Shown one piece after another: positions 22,263 to 34,566 of a stretch of 64,000 nt of DNA. How positions within the stretch are numbered: the stretch's first letter is position 1; the number at the start of each line of letters is the position of its first letter. Both the position numbers and the translations under genes were made by a program. This DNA comes from Diphasiastrum complanatum (lineage: Eukaryota; Streptophyta; Lycopodiopsida; Lycopodiales; Lycopodiaceae). The stretch lies in contig CM055113.1 in assembly GCA_029204225.1 (NCBI GenBank), forward strand, positions 19,305,298 to 19,369,297, read 5' to 3'. The notes beneath the pieces are model-generated. The model ran no database searches and was not told the DNA's origin. It saw nothing but the letters and a program-made list of their open reading frames with translations.

Positions 22263-23581
22263 ATGATTCATTATCAGGACCTTGTGGTATTCGACAAGCA
22301 TATCTACAAACATATCTACAAAGCTAAGCTTGACATAATGTTTGCCAAACTACATAATGATTTCAAGTCTGTAGATGAGTCCCCAATTCATAGTAAAAAG
22401 TGTAGATTTGCTGATTTTCAATCTACTTTTGTTTTTTTTCTTTTGTTAAATATTTCTGACGATTTGGACTCTATGCCCTCCACTTCTGAAGCAGCTTCTT
22501 CTAGTGGTACAAAATTTGAAAAGTCAAAGATTGTAGATATAGATACTTTTTTTATTGATACAAGTGTTATTTTAGATGATGGTTCTAATTTTGATCCTTC
22601 TCGAAATAGGGCTAGTTTTATAGGACCTAGAATACCCACTACTCTTTTTCCTTCTGATAAATCTTTGATCACTTTGCCTACTTATAATATAGATAATAAT
22701 TCCTTTTTGACAATATCGAATATATCGGATCTTTTTGACTTCACTGAAGCTGAGACGCTTTGCATTTTGAGCAAAGAGCTTGATGAATTTTCGGATATAA
22801 TTGATTTTGTTGCTGATGATCTTCTCCCTGGTGTTGACGATGTACATAATGATAAGTTTTATAAGGATTACTTGAAAATGGCTCTGGAAGAAATGTGCAA
22901 CAAAGAAGATGATCTACCTTCTGAGGAGGAGTTTCTTAAAATTCAGAGTCAACTTGGTTTTCCACAGCCAACTGTCTATTCACCAACAATATTGACATCA
23001 AAAGGTGGACATAATATTGATGGAGAGACAGTAATCAGAGAAGACAAAGCCGAATGTGTAAGTTTTTGTCTCTTATCAAGTACTAGTAGATTTGTTATGT
23101 CAGATTATATACTGGAGCTTACTTTGTTTTTTTATCATTTTTAAAAACAAATTTTCTTGATGATTTCGCAATTCGTCGAGGAGGGCAGAGATCTTCTGTG
23201 GGAGAATTTTCAAGAGATCATGCACTCGGGCACTATCTAAAGTCCTTCAAGAATAATGAGATAAGTGTTGTCCATTCAAAGTTTCATCAACATGATGAAA
23301 CTATGATTATGGCAATCAAGGCACTGCCTCATTTTCTTGGAGGACATAATTTTAATAAGGTGCATAAAATAATTTTTGTAAAGAAAACTATTGCGGTTAA
23401 AATTTTAGGATATGGACTAGTGAATTTCATGCTCAGATCATCTCATTTTGCAGTGTATGCTGCTTACATTGATCTGAGTAAGCATGAAAACTATGAGCTA
23501 TTGGATCCATATGAAAGAAAAAAATTGTTGCATGATTCTAAGTTGCAACTTTCATTGGAACAAATATTGGAAGTAGATTAG
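22263..23581 (+). CDS. Unknown two-exon gene
   Basis: Exon 1 ends at 23057 before a strong donor (GTAAGT). Exon 2 runs 23189-23581 after GGCAG. The join keeps the frame and gives about 395 residues from the first ATG at 22263; the frame is open back to 22185, so an upstream exon is possible. Exon 1 is acidic and Ser/Asp-rich (DDLDSMPSTSEAASSSG, FSDIIDFVADDLLPGVDD, NKEDDLPSEEEFL). Exon 2 is mixed (HALGHYLKSFKNNEISVV, KALPHFLGGHNFNKVHK, AAYIDLSKHENYELLDPYER). It has no internal stops, unlike nearly all neighbours. It is convergent with the transposase-like gene, whose coding end is only about 60 bp away. No family is recognised. Confidence 0.55.
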
Positions 23582-23641
23582 ATACTGCTGAATTGTACTT
23601 TGTGAATATTTTTATTTAATATACAAAATTTTATTGTGTGT

Positions 23642-26404
23642 CTATAGCCTACTGGCTTGTATAAATTTGCATGTTTTTTGAAATTTTTTATAATCTGTCG
23701 ATTTTGTATTATGACGAATTTGGATTCTTCTATAAAACCATTGGAAAAGTTGCAGTATATAGCTGTTTTTTGTGCTAGTCCCGCCATATTGTGTACTTTT
23801 ATGAAATGCCGCTCTTGCTTGCCAATGAGATTTTTTCATTCTTTGCGATGACCATATGCTAAGACTTCCACTATTTCTTGCAAAGAATGTCGAATGATGT
23901 CGTAATATGTGTTGCATGTCATAAAAACATAATCTAAATTAGTACCAAAAGTATCTAATTTAATTGCACATATTTGTCTATCGTAGTGTAAAATCAAAAT
24001 CTTACCATATAGTGTGTTATATGATCAACACCCCATGCACTCTGAACTGCATCCACAAATTCATTGGTTGTTTTCTGTATCATTTGAACATCAATATTTG
24101 AAAATTTATCTTTTCTCAAGTATTTCACCATGTTGTCTAACTTTTTCCAAACTTCTACTTTGTGTATACGAGTAGAACCTTCTTCTTCGAAATCTTGAGT
24201 TGCTGCAATAATTTCTTTCCAAACCATGTATTGAACCTTAGATTGTTTGCCAGAATAATTTGATAAAAATCTTCGAGCTTTAGATGCTCCAATGCTCGGC
24301 TTGCATGAAATATTTCCTGTTTTACCTGATAACTTGTCATCTTTTTTTATTCTAACATGGCCTTTATGTAAGCCTGCTTTGGACAACACATCCTCTAATT
24401 TGGAAATAGCTTCCTTTGTAGAGGCCTCAGGCTCGGAGTTCAATGAAAATAAGATGTGAAGATATATTATTTTTTCTATAATACGCACCTCCGCATGCAA
24501 ATACAGATATGAACATTTCATAGAGGAATCGGCAATTAGGATCTTCTCGATCTCTTGATATTCCTGTACTCCTTGTCATGTCTTTTGCTATTTTCATGTA
24601 GTACAAACAAGGGTGTTTAGAGTTAGCGCCATGAGATACATTGAACATACATTTTAGTGTCTTCAGATATCCTGCTAAATGCCATTCAATGTTGAAAGTG
24701 CCAATTCCAGGAATATTGAGTGGAACTCCCTCCATGTGATTTTTTATGGTGGCAGGATATGATGTTCTATTAAATATCCATGAGAGAATGTTATGGTCTT
24801 CTTTCAGCACCTATAAGAGAATACAAAAACATGATTAGCCTCATAATACTAACACAGAGAAGATTTTAAATATGAAATCTATATTCAAATGATTATCCCT
24901 ATTTATTATGCGAAGGAACTGCTATACTTGAAATGCTGCCAACCACCAGATATCATTTTCTGATTGAACACTGAAATTGAGGCCTTCTGAGTCTTCTGAA
25001 TTTGAAAGTGCTCCATTCATGATTGTGAGACTGACTCTTTCCATTTTTTGTCCTTTTATAATTTCAGACTCATCTAACTTGAGAGCAACTATCAACTTGT
25101 TATTGACATTCTCATTTGTAATATTGTAAAAATTTATGATAAAAGTTAATAACTGATTAATGTCAATAAATGAATTGTTGGAATTGTTATATGCTAGACT
25201 TTCTCCTTTTGAGCAATACACTTCATTGATATGAGATGGATTACCAACAATTGTCTGCATACCATGGTTTAACATGTCTTTTTTTTTTTAGGATGAAATG
25301 GTCGTCGGATTGGAAACTTTTTAATATTTACCTGTGCAAATGCCTCCTTTATCATCTTAAACATTGTTGCATATGCTTCCCTACTGATGCTAGAAAACTC
25401 ACATGCCCCCTGAAGCAATGTAGTGTCTAATATTTTCCCAACTTCATCCATAATGCTATCAGTAACTGAAGCCTTAATTTTTTTCATTTTGTTATTATTT
25501 AACATTGATTTCATAGATTTAGAAGTCAAGATAGAGCCTAGTGGGTTTCCAATTGAAATCTCATCGGCTAAATGGTCTTCAACAACCAATGATGATCTGC
25601 ATTGCAAACATAATGTTCATGAAAATGTCAGTAGAAATTAGGACACTCATAGTATTCACAATAGTATATAATAAGCAAATCAACAGAAAGTTGAAATCAA
25701 TAAATAACAAAATTAGTGATTATGAATAAATCAAAAAGTTTAAGAAATTTTCAGTACCAAATAAGCTATAGCTTATTTGGATGCATGGATTTGTCTTTTT
25801 CTATGATGTCCTCTGGATGATAGATCACATATTTCCTTGTTACCAGTCTTTTCCTCTTGTTGCTTCGGACCTTTCTGTTGAGTATATCCATATCTTTAAC
25901 AAGAGACAAATATGAGATACGCATGGATTGAAATGCAATTTTTATCTCATCATTACTAGTTGTATAATAATGCAAAGAAGATTTTAATCTTTGGATCTCC
26001 TCCTTGAGCATCTCATTTTCATCCAAACAAGTTTTCATCTTTGTAGATTTTTCTTCGCACTCCTTTGATATTTTTCTTGATTCCTCTTCCAAATAATGTA
26101 TTCTTTGCATTGAATGTGCATTCCCATAGAGCATCAAATTCTCACAGTAACCCAAAAGGCCATTTTCACCATGACACATATAGATTATTAACTAACTCAC
26201 CAAATGAAAATCTGGATGTTGCAATGAACATGGATCAATAGGATACAATGTTCCTGATGACCATAAATCTACATGTTTTAGCTTTTCCTCCCTGTATCGG
26301 ACCACATCAGAAGTTGACAATTTGGGTTGCTTTGAATTTCTCGTTCTGAGCGGAGCATATTCTGGTGACAGATCCACATGAAGATGATAAAGCTTTGTCA
26401 TCAA
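23642..26404 (-). pseudogene. Transposase-like multi-exon protein, copy 1
   Basis: Read on the minus strand the order is: LKHVDLWSSGTLYP (26290-26230), a coiled coil (MQRIHYLEEESRKISKECEE onward, 26120-25900), a basic stretch (RSNKRKRLVTRK), KASVTDSIMDEVGKILDT with REAYATMFKMIKEAF (25500-25330), VALKLDESEIIKGQKMERVS (25100), NFSVQSENDIWWLAAFQV (24980), then after an intron DHNILSWIFNR and FNIEWHLAGYLKTLKCMF (24690), SKAGLHKGHVRIKKDDKLSG (24380), and after a donor GTAAGA at about 24001 GSLSIWSSQRMKKSHWQARA and HKSTQYGG to QLFQWFYR (23870-23720). The same order exists at 42925-45275. The acidic residue expected in GxLKTLKCM is D in copy 2 but Y here, and GMEKSH is changed to RMKKSH. An RNase H-like DDE transposase is my inference; I cannot name the family. 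Confidence 0.6.
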
Positions 26405-26908
26405 TACAGTGGTATAGTAACAAACAACACAATGCCAATAACAAAGCTGGAGATGGCGCTAATGACTATGTTGGAGATAGAGATGGCGTAGGTTTTTTTC
26501 AGAAATGTCACTCCTAATTCAAATTTTTGAGTGTTCCCAACTATTGGGGGAGAATATTTCAGCATTTTGAAAAATTATATTTTAACTGTGGTTAAACACC
26601 AGTGAAGTTTGATGTGACTAAAATAAGGTGCATTCATTCACATGGAAAGTAGTGCGGGCAGATTCCTTTAAGTACACATACTTAAAGAAAGTTCTTAGTC
26701 CAACATATCATTGGCCCTTCGACATATTGTTGGTGGACATTCAATATGTCATTAAACTTCCACTACAAATAATATTAACTTGGCTGCTTCCATTAGATAT
26801 TTCTTCTTATGCGAATGATTGTCTTCAACATTTGAATGGGTTGATTGTGTATTTGCATCATAATTATATCATTTCGCAAAAAGATGCGTGCAATAGGGTA
26901 TTACATAT
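26405..26908. other. No supported gene
   Basis: A 99-codon plus frame (26628-26927) has no motif and runs into the LTR. AT-rich. If the block to the left is one element, its right end should lie here, but no clear inverted terminus was found. Confidence 0.35.
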
Positions 26909-27610
<702 letters not shown>

Positions 27611-27622
27611 TGGTATCAGAGC
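27611..27622 (+). promoter_or_regulatory. Primer-binding site (initiator tRNA-Met type)
   Basis: TGGTATCAGAGC abuts the LTR end. This is the standard plant copia primer-binding site. Confidence 0.9.
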
Positions 27623-28213
27623 TATTGTGTTTTAGGTTATGAAGAAAGCAATCACATCTATCAAGGACTTTGAGGAGATATCAATGCTAGAGCATGCTAG
27701 TTGACTTCTACTAAAAAATCGAGTTCTTTTCATATGTAGATTGGATCTTTTTTAGATCAAAACTCAAAATAGGTCTATATACTTGATCAATTCCGATTTC
27801 ACACTCCACGTACTGAATTTGGCCAATTTTTGATGCATTAGAAAAGCCTAAGTGGTGGCTACAAGATTGCATATCAAGTTTTAGGCAATTGCATGTAGAA
27901 TTTGAAATATTCAATTTTTTTGTGATTTTGTGGAAATCCTAATTTTGATTGGATCTCTAGATTGTGAGATTACTGAACTTCATTTGAGTGTGTTTCAATC
28001 TTAGTAAGTGGCAAGATTCATTAGATTGAGGATAGATCATAGGTTGATCACGATTTAACTATTCTATGTGTTGATTTGCTTGATACTGAGTGCAAGAATA
28101 GAATTGAGAGGTTCCATATCTTTGTGATTTCTTTTTGGAAACTTTTGTTGTATATCAAAAAAGTGCTTTGTGCATTGGAACAGTTTGGAAGATAAGTATT
28201 AGGTCATTGCAAC

Positions 28214-28770
28214 ATGGCTACATCAAGTGGATACATGTTGGAAGGCAATGATAGGCTTACCTCAAGCAACTATTCATTGTGGAAAGTGAGGATGGAATCA
28301 CTCCTTGAGATGAATGGTAATTTGGATATTGTTGTAGGTTTGGAGGAGAGGCCAACAACACAACAAGAACAATTGAGGTATGACAAGAGGTCCAAAAGAG
28401 CTCTACATATGATTAAGATGAATGTTACCAATGAACTTCTCAAGAAAGTTGGTAAGTGTACTTTATCAAGTGAGGATTGGAAAGCTTGAAGAAGCTTTAT
28501 GAATCCAAGTCTACTTCTAGAGTGTTGACTCTAAGAAGAAAAGTCTTTCAATGTTTGCAAAAGAGTGAAGAGAGTCCAAATACTTTTGTTTTGAGAGTAA
28601 ACGCTTTGAATGATGAGCTGGCTTGCATTGATGAGAGCATTAAGGAAGGAGAGCTTGTTCAAGTTATTCTTAATGGTTTGTTGGATGCTCATGCTAACAT
28701 TGTACAAACTTTTTTCTATTCAAAGAACTTTTCCAAGTTTGATGGATCTTCAAGAGATCTTGGTCAATGA
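28214..28770 (+). pseudogene. Ty1/copia gag
   Basis: ATG 28214 opens ATSSGYMLEGNDRLTSSNYS, then WKVRMESLLEMN and LRYDKRSKRALHMIKMNVTN, the N-terminal and UBN2-type gag layout. A one-base deletion near 28487 moves the frame to LKKLYESKSTSRVLTLRRK and LACIDESIKEGELVQVILNG. The nucleocapsid zinc knuckle is not seen. Gag forms the cytoplasmic virus-like particle in this group. Close relatives lie antisense at 46950-47281 and 59340-60395. Confidence 0.9.
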
Positions 28771-28789
28771 AGAATATAGGCTTCAAGCA

Positions 28790-29137
28790 AGAGGTGGAGG
28801 ATGGGGCACCTCAACTTCAAATCGTTGGAGGTAATGGCTAGGAAGCAAGCTGTGATTGGTCTTCCAAGTTCCTTAAGTAGCATCAATCATGTTTGTGAGT
28901 CTTGTGCTTTGTCAAAGTCACATAGACTACCTTATACTAGATCTACAAAGCCTTTTTAAATTGTACATTCGGATGTTCATGGAATTACTACAACTAGAAA
29001 TAGTGGAGCTAAGATGTATGTAACTTTCATTGGTGTTTTTATTAGATTTTGTTGGATTTATCTACTAAAGAGCAAGGATGAAGTGTATGATGTTTTTTTT
29101 ACGTTCAAGAATGCAAGGGAGAGCCAATTTTCCACAA
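28790..29137 (+). pseudogene. Copia GAG-pre-integrase and integrase N-terminal half
   Basis: GHLNFKSLEVMARKQAV, then CESCALSKSHRLPY (the HHCC side) and IVHSDVHGITTTRNSGAKM, where D of HSD is the first catalytic residue. One TAA lies before IVHSD. The reading breaks at about 29137. The matching second half of integrase begins at 32286, so about 3.1 kb of other DNA separates the halves. Confidence 0.85.
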
Positions 29138-29164
29138 AGATCAATTGCTTAAGAAGTGGCAATT

Positions 29165-29276
29165 GATCTTTCCCTCTCTCACTTTCACCTTCTCTCAAAA
29201 CCGTGGATTTTTGGAGCTCAAACCCTCGGATTTCTATCTCTCTCTCCCTCTCTCACTTTCACCTTCTCTCGAAACC
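29165..29276. repeat. CT-rich direct repeat, also at 31498-31609
   Basis: CTCTCACTTTCACCTTCTCTC occurs (with small changes) at about 29172, 29252 and 31584, together with GGAGCTCAAACCCTC and GATTTCTATCTCTCT at 29213 and 31508. The repeat brackets a 2.3 kb segment inserted into the copia integrase. Confidence 0.75.
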
Positions 29277-29573
29277 ATGAAGAACACAAAGCTCCACCCG
29301 ATGTTTAAGAGGCCTTGTGTTTCAAAAAGCAAGAATTGCTTGGAAAAGATCAAGAAGACCAAGACACCTGCTAGGCATGACGAAGATGACCACGAAACAT
29401 TGGAAGCCTACTTGTGGAGAGGTAAAAGACCATGCTTATCAAGAACATACAACCCGAGACTAGTTTCGGCCATAAAATCATTGAAGGCTGTACTAGTAAA
29501 ACAAAGGGATAATTTCTTGAACCATAATGATTGTCCACTAGGACCACAAGAATGTCCTAAATGTAGATCTTGA
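29277..29573 (+). CDS. Small basic ORF, unknown
   Basis: ATG 29277 opens 98 codons ending in a Cys pair (PQECPKCRS). It is rich in Lys/Arg (KSKNCLEKIKKTKTPARHDE) and follows a pyrimidine-rich leader. No match is recognised. The inserted segment contains no other coding sequence, so this may be a transduplicated or short host-derived frame. Confidence 0.3.
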   Translation: MKNTKLHPMFKRPCVSKSKNCLEKIKKTKTPARHDEDDHETLEAYLWRGKRPCLSRTYNPRLVSAIKSLKAVLVKQRDNFLNHNDCPLGPQECPKCRS

Positions 29574-30336
29574 AGTGCTTTAGAATAAGAACATCAAATA
29601 GGATGATAAATCCTAAGCTGTTTTTCAAGAATGGTTTTGATTTAATACTACCAGTACTTTTCTTTGAATGTATCAAACATGCAAGTTATGTGATCTAAGC
29701 TTTTAGTAGCTTAGTGCATGACATGTAATGTTAGTATACATTTGTTTGCATACTTTATGCAAAAGTAAACCTTAATGATATGTTGAATTAAGTCAACTGT
29801 ACCTGGAAAGAATTCCTAGTGATTATCCTTAGAGTATAGAAGCATTGCTTCTTAGAAATGATTTCTTGATTAAGATGGACCCAGATTTCAAGCATCTTTT
29901 GAAATCATGTATAGGAAGTCAAACCTCCTAAGACATTATGTAAAAGCATGACTAGTATGACAACATACTAAGAAGGAACGGGGACTGAAAACTTTAAGAC
30001 CTCTTTACCCTATCCCATTCCTAAATCCCCAAAGAAACAATTTACTATGAAATTGTTTTTGAGCAATCTAAATCCCAGGATGAAAATGAAATGATTGGAT
30101 CTACTTGAGATAGATTCAGTAAGCTAATTTTGAGTTCATAGATTAAAAGATCTGAGCTAGATCAAGGAAGAAAAGACTCTTTACCCAAAGCTGATCTTAC
30201 ATATAAGATCAAATCTGAGAGAAAGAAATAAACATAAACACAGTTTGGTATCAGAATATCTAGAAATTTTTAAAAGATTTAAGACTCTCAGTTGAGAAAT
30301 TTTTTGTTGAGGACAACGCTTTATGCATTGGAGGGG
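29574..30336. other. No gene seen
   Basis: Non-coding by inspection. A purine tract (GGAGGGG, 30330-30336) at the end leads into the LTR candidate below. Confidence 0.4.
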
Positions 30337-31437
30337 TGTAATTTGTAGAGACAAATTGCCCCAAAGTAATTAAGACTTTTCCAGCCTCAAAGCCCAGATA
30401 GACCATGACGATATAGAATTATCAATGATCAATATTCTTCTAGGATATTGTATGAATTTATTACTTTAATGAATTGAGTAACATGCATTGACACCTGTAG
30501 AACTAAGAATCTTCTATGAACCATATTTGATGGTATTATGGACACTGACCTTTTCTTTGAAGGGATGTGCAGGTACACACGAATGTACCTGAAGAATCTC
30601 AACAAGAATAAGAAGCCCTCTGGGCTTAAGGACTGATATCTCTTTGAGGGTATGTGCAGGTACTCAAGAAAGTGCCAAAAGAACAAGAATCGAAACAAGA
30701 AGCTTTCTAAGCTTAAAGACAATATAAAGAAGGCTTTTTGATAAAGTCTATAAAGAAGACTCAGTAGAGTCTATAAAGAAGGCTTATATTAAGTCTATAA
30801 TGAAGGCTCAGAGGAGTCTATAAAGAACCAGATAAGGCCTAGGGTCTGATCACCCTAGTGACCTTGTTCCACCATGATTGAGGATGGGCAACCTCTAGAA
30901 AATAAGTGCCAATGAACATGATTGAGGATGGGTAACCTCTAGAAAAAAAGGGCCTAGGAATTGATGGACATTATGCAAATACAAGATGGACATATACCTT
31001 GGCTCTTCCTTAGAAAGACGGCACTTGGGTGAATTCCCAAGTTGTAACCATGTAATATTATATGTGATTAAAAGTCAAGTTGGAACCTTGTACCACCTAC
31101 CTCCCACCTACTTTTCCACATGCATTCTAGATTATTTACACCTAGAATGGGGCACCCTCCTACACTCTCACTTCATATGCCAAATCATCATAATAACTCT
31201 CCCAAGCTAGTACACATCACCCATTCACCCTCTCTAACTAATACACCTCATCCATGCACTCCACTTCGCCCTAAGTCCAATTGGAGTCTTCCTCACAGCT
31301 CATGCACTTGAACTTGACACCTCACTCACTCTAGAAGGACTCTCCACTCTTTATATAAGTGGAAATGTGACCATCTACCAGGAGGATTAAAGGATGTTGC
31401 ATCCAAACTCTGCCATTTTGTTGTTTGTTGTGTACAG
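30337..31437 (+). mobile_element. Candidate LTR (Ty3/gypsy-like), 1.1 kb
   Basis: Starts TGTAATTTG after a purine tract and ends GTTGTGTACA, with a TATATAA box near 31351. Inside are three tandem blocks: two copies of an approximately 110 bp unit at 30540-30720 (GGATGTGCAGGTAC and TATGTGCAGGTACTC), 24 bp units of GTCTATAAAGAAGGCT at 30745-30828, and a 38 bp duplication (ATTGAGGATGGGCAACCTC) at 30880-30955. No partner LTR is present, so the call is tentative. Confidence 0.4.
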
Positions 31438-31659
31438 GTCCTTTGGAGAAGAGGATTGAGGCATTACCTCAAGGAGACTATGTTATTTTGTGATTGCAAA
31501 ATTTTTGGAGCTCAAACCCTCAGATTTCTATCTCTCTTTCACATCACACACAAACCCACACACACACACACTCTCTCCCTCTCTCACTTTCACCTTCTCT
31601 CGAAACCATGGTATGCTCTTGAAACTGTTACCCATATGTAAGAATGGCTGATCAGTACT

Positions 31660-32060
31660 TTTGCATGTCAAATTTGAATCTTGCATGTATAGCATCTGTG
31701 GCCTATTGTCCATGCATGTTAGATTTAAAGCTTGCATGTTAGATCTAAAGCTTGCATGTCAGATCTAAAGCTTGCATCTGAGATTTGAAGCTTGCATGTC
31801 GTCGTAGCATCTGTGGCCTATTGTCCATGCATGTCAGATCTAGAGCTTGCATGTCAGATCTAAAGCTTGCATGTCAGATTTGAAGCTTGCATGTCACACC
31901 ATGCATTGTCGAATGACCATGCATGTCACTTCATGACTGTTGCATATCAAGAATCTATGAACCCTTATGATTGCATGTCAAGAATCTATGAATCCTTATG
32001 ATTGCATGTCAAGAATCTAAGATCCATTTGGATTGCATGATAAGAATCTAAGATCCAACA
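31660..32060. repeat. CATGCA-rich tandem repeats, 20 and 30 bp units
   Basis: AGCTTGCATGTCAGATCTAA recurs with a 20 bp period, arranged in two larger copies that both contain TAGCATCTGTGGCCTATTG (31689 and 31805). From 31950 a 30 bp unit with TTGCATGTCAAGAATCTA follows four times. Confidence 0.85.
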
Positions 32061-32144
32061 TGATTGCATTAAGACTTATGAAAAAATTTCTATGCTTTTG
32101 TTAAGCTAGATATGGAATTAAGATCATTGAATATAAACCAAGTC

Positions 32145-32161
32145 TATGGGGGGGGGGGGGT
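32145..32161. repeat. Poly-G run
   Basis: A homopolymer of about 12 G followed by TCCCC. Confidence 0.9.
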
Positions 32162-32285
32162 CCCCATCTTGACCCCTCAGTGCTTCCGCTATTGTGTGAA
32201 TGAATCTATGTGATGCAATGTTTTTTCGAGTTTTGATTTAAAGTCTTATTTGATTTTCATTAAGTTGATTCGAGACTAGCTTTAT

Positions 32286-33080
32286 GTGAATGATAAGCCA
32301 ATTAAATCTTTTGGCCTCAAGAACTTAGGACAGGCCTTCACCCTCAAGTTCACAGGTGGAGAGTACATATCTACCAAGTTTAAGGCTTTTTGTGATGAGC
32401 ATGGGATCAAGAGGGAGTATACAACACCAAGGACCCCACAACAAAATGGAATGGCCGAGAGGAATAATAGGACTTTATGTGGAAGTGCCAAAGCCATGAG
32501 GTTAAGTGCTAACCTTGATAAGCCATTTTGGAATCAAGCTTTGTTGTGTGCTAATTTCTTGTGCAATAGGTGGCTGAGTGGTATTTTGGATGGGAGGACA
32601 CCTTTTGAGATGCTATTCAAAAGGAGGCTGAGTGTTAGCTTTCTTAAAACACTGGATGCACATGCTATGTCAACATAACTCTTGATGATAGGACCAATGA
32701 GGATCCATCTTCAAGGAAAGGCATATTTGTTTGAGAGTTCATTTGAAGTTCTTTTTGGTAAGAAGCCAAGCTTGGAGCATTTGAATATCTTTGGTAGTTC
32801 TTGCTATGTCATCTCGTCTTTTGGATTTTTGAAGGGAATATTTGTTGGCTATAGTGAAGTAAGGGAATCTTATAGGGTTTACATTCCAACTCAAAGAAAG
32901 TTCTCATTTCTAAGGATGTTGTCTTTGAAGAGGAGAATGCGGATAAGCTTGATGTTGTTGATTTGATCAATCTAACATTTTTGATGCGATGAAGATGCTT
33001 CTTCGGATGGTGATGGTGGAGATGTCTCTCCAAGTCAAGCTCTAAGAAGATCTTCAAGGCAAAGGCAAAAGCCATCTAGG
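32286..33080 (+). pseudogene. Copia integrase C-terminal half and linker
   Basis: FTGGEYISTKFKAFCDEHG stands where copia has DNGGE, so the second catalytic Asp is lost. PQQNGMAERNNRTL keeps the catalytic Glu. Then FGKKPSLEHLNIFGSSCYV, FKGIFVGYS-like wording and SRQRQKPSRLTYDDKY, the linker before reverse transcriptase. Frame changes occur near 32660 and 32880. The linker is followed not by reverse transcriptase but by the unknown ORF at 33088. Confidence 0.85.
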
Positions 33081-33087
33081 CTTACAT

Positions 33088-33930
33088 ATGATGACAAATA
33101 CAAACTTTGCTTTACTCACATGTTTTGATTCATCTTCTTGTGTAGATGATGCTATGCAAGTGGATGGTGTTTTTCATGGATTGCAGGCAACTAATAGATC
33201 TAGAAAAGAAGTTTTGTTCAATGGCTTTGATGGTCAAGAGGAAGATCAAGAGTTTGATCTTGAAGGGCTTTAACAATACAAAAGAAACGGTGACAATTTG
33301 GAGCTAGTCGAGAGCATAAAAGGGAAGTCAAATGGCAAAGATATTTTGGATCTGTTTTTGTAGGTCATTGAAGAGCCAAGTAATACCAAGGGAGTAGCAA
33401 GAAAGTTTTGTTCAAGTTTACTTTACTTATTCTATCTCATGTTTGAGCAATTTCATGTGAATGTGTGCAAATTGTCAAGATATGGTGAAACTAGTCACAT
33501 TGTTTTGCATCATTTTGTTGTTGGAGTTGTACTAGCATTCTTGGCTGGTTTTGCTTATGGAAATGAAGCTAAGGGAGGCTCATTATATCACTCATTCATG
33601 GATTTTCATGGTGGAGACATATCAAGGAAGCACAAAGATGGATGATACATGAAGGCAAATGGTTATCACTCACATTTATTGCTTGGTTGTTATTATTTTC
33701 CAGAGATATCAAAGGTGGAAGCATGGAGGAATTTATTATTGTGATTCTATTTACATTCTATGTTGGTTTTTCATCTTGATATGTAAAGTTGATGTAAGAA
33801 TAGTGACACATCCAAAATGGACACTATTATCTATATCAATAATGAAAGCTATTATAAAACTATAGAAAGGAAGTCTATTCTTAGAATGGAGTCATACTTA
33901 TTCTTAAGATGGATCAAAGTTGTGGTAAAA
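33088..33930 (+). pseudogene. Decayed second copy of the unknown 3' ORF
   Basis: NFALLTCFDSSSCVDDAMQV then GVFHGLQATNRSRKEV, CSSLLYLFYLMFEQFHVNVC, HHFVVGVVLAFLAGFAYGNE and FHGGDISRKHKDG. It matches 14820-15910 block by block at the DNA and protein level, with stops at about 33271, 33361 and 33643. It fills the place of reverse transcriptase and RNase H between integrase and the polypurine tract. Confidence 0.75.
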
Positions 33931-33945
33931 CTAGTTGAGAGGGAG

Positions 33946-34566
33946 TGTGAGAAATGTCAACTAATTTAGTTGAGTTAATTTGACAATTTGGAGGCCAAAA
34001 TGAAATTTCAACTTAGAGATACATTTCTTAATGTCAATAAGATCTAAAAATAGTGTACTTATTATTTTTAGCAATTATGTAGGTGGATAAGTTCAGGTTT
34101 GGAGCTACTTCTATTGGCTAATGTGGATACATTGCATCTAGTCAAGTTTAAGCTAGGTTTTTGGTGAAGTACCTACAAGTTACTATTTTAGAGCAAATTT
34201 AGGGAAAGTGGCCAAGTGACATTATGGCTGTTATAAATAGCTGTACCAACATGGAGAGATGATTTTCATGTTCTCATTTTGTATGGAGTACTTTCCTCTT
34301 TTGATTCTATGTCCATCTCTTTCATATTTCTCATGATATCTTGAGTTCTAATGTGTAGAATGTGAATTTTCTTGTTGTACTTGAATCCACACGTGTGAAG
34401 AATAGTGTGATACTGCTTTTGTATGGAAAGAGACAACAATATATCAATTCTTAGTGATTTTGGTAGATGCATAATTTCTAGCTTGTTGATGAATCTAGAT
34501 GTGCACCCAAATTTAGCCAAGATCTAATTGATCCATCAAGTGTGTTTTGGATCTGATTTTCTCACA
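33946..34566 (+). mobile_element. 3' LTR, 621 bp
   Basis: Begins TGTGAGAAATGTC after GAGAGGGAG and ends GATTTTCTCACA, giving nine-base inverted ends (TGTGAGAAA/TTTCTCACA is nearly exact). TATA-like TATAAATAG is at about 34232 and CACACGTGTG at 34388-34397. Distantly alignable to the LTRs at 15919 and 26909. Confidence 0.8.

Noticed and set aside
16572-26650. Terminal inverted repeats bounding the 16.9-26.4 kb block
   Set aside because: A weak resemblance (GGTTAAC-type words near 16790 and 26590) did not extend, so no boundary is claimed.
31660-32060. CRISPR-like array
   Set aside because: The units are contiguous and diverged, without unique spacers of equal length, in a plant nuclear context.
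32286-34566. Pairing of the LTRs at 26909-27610 and 33946-34566 as one element
   Set aside because: They are only distantly alignable, so the internal pieces may come from two related elements; I list them separately.
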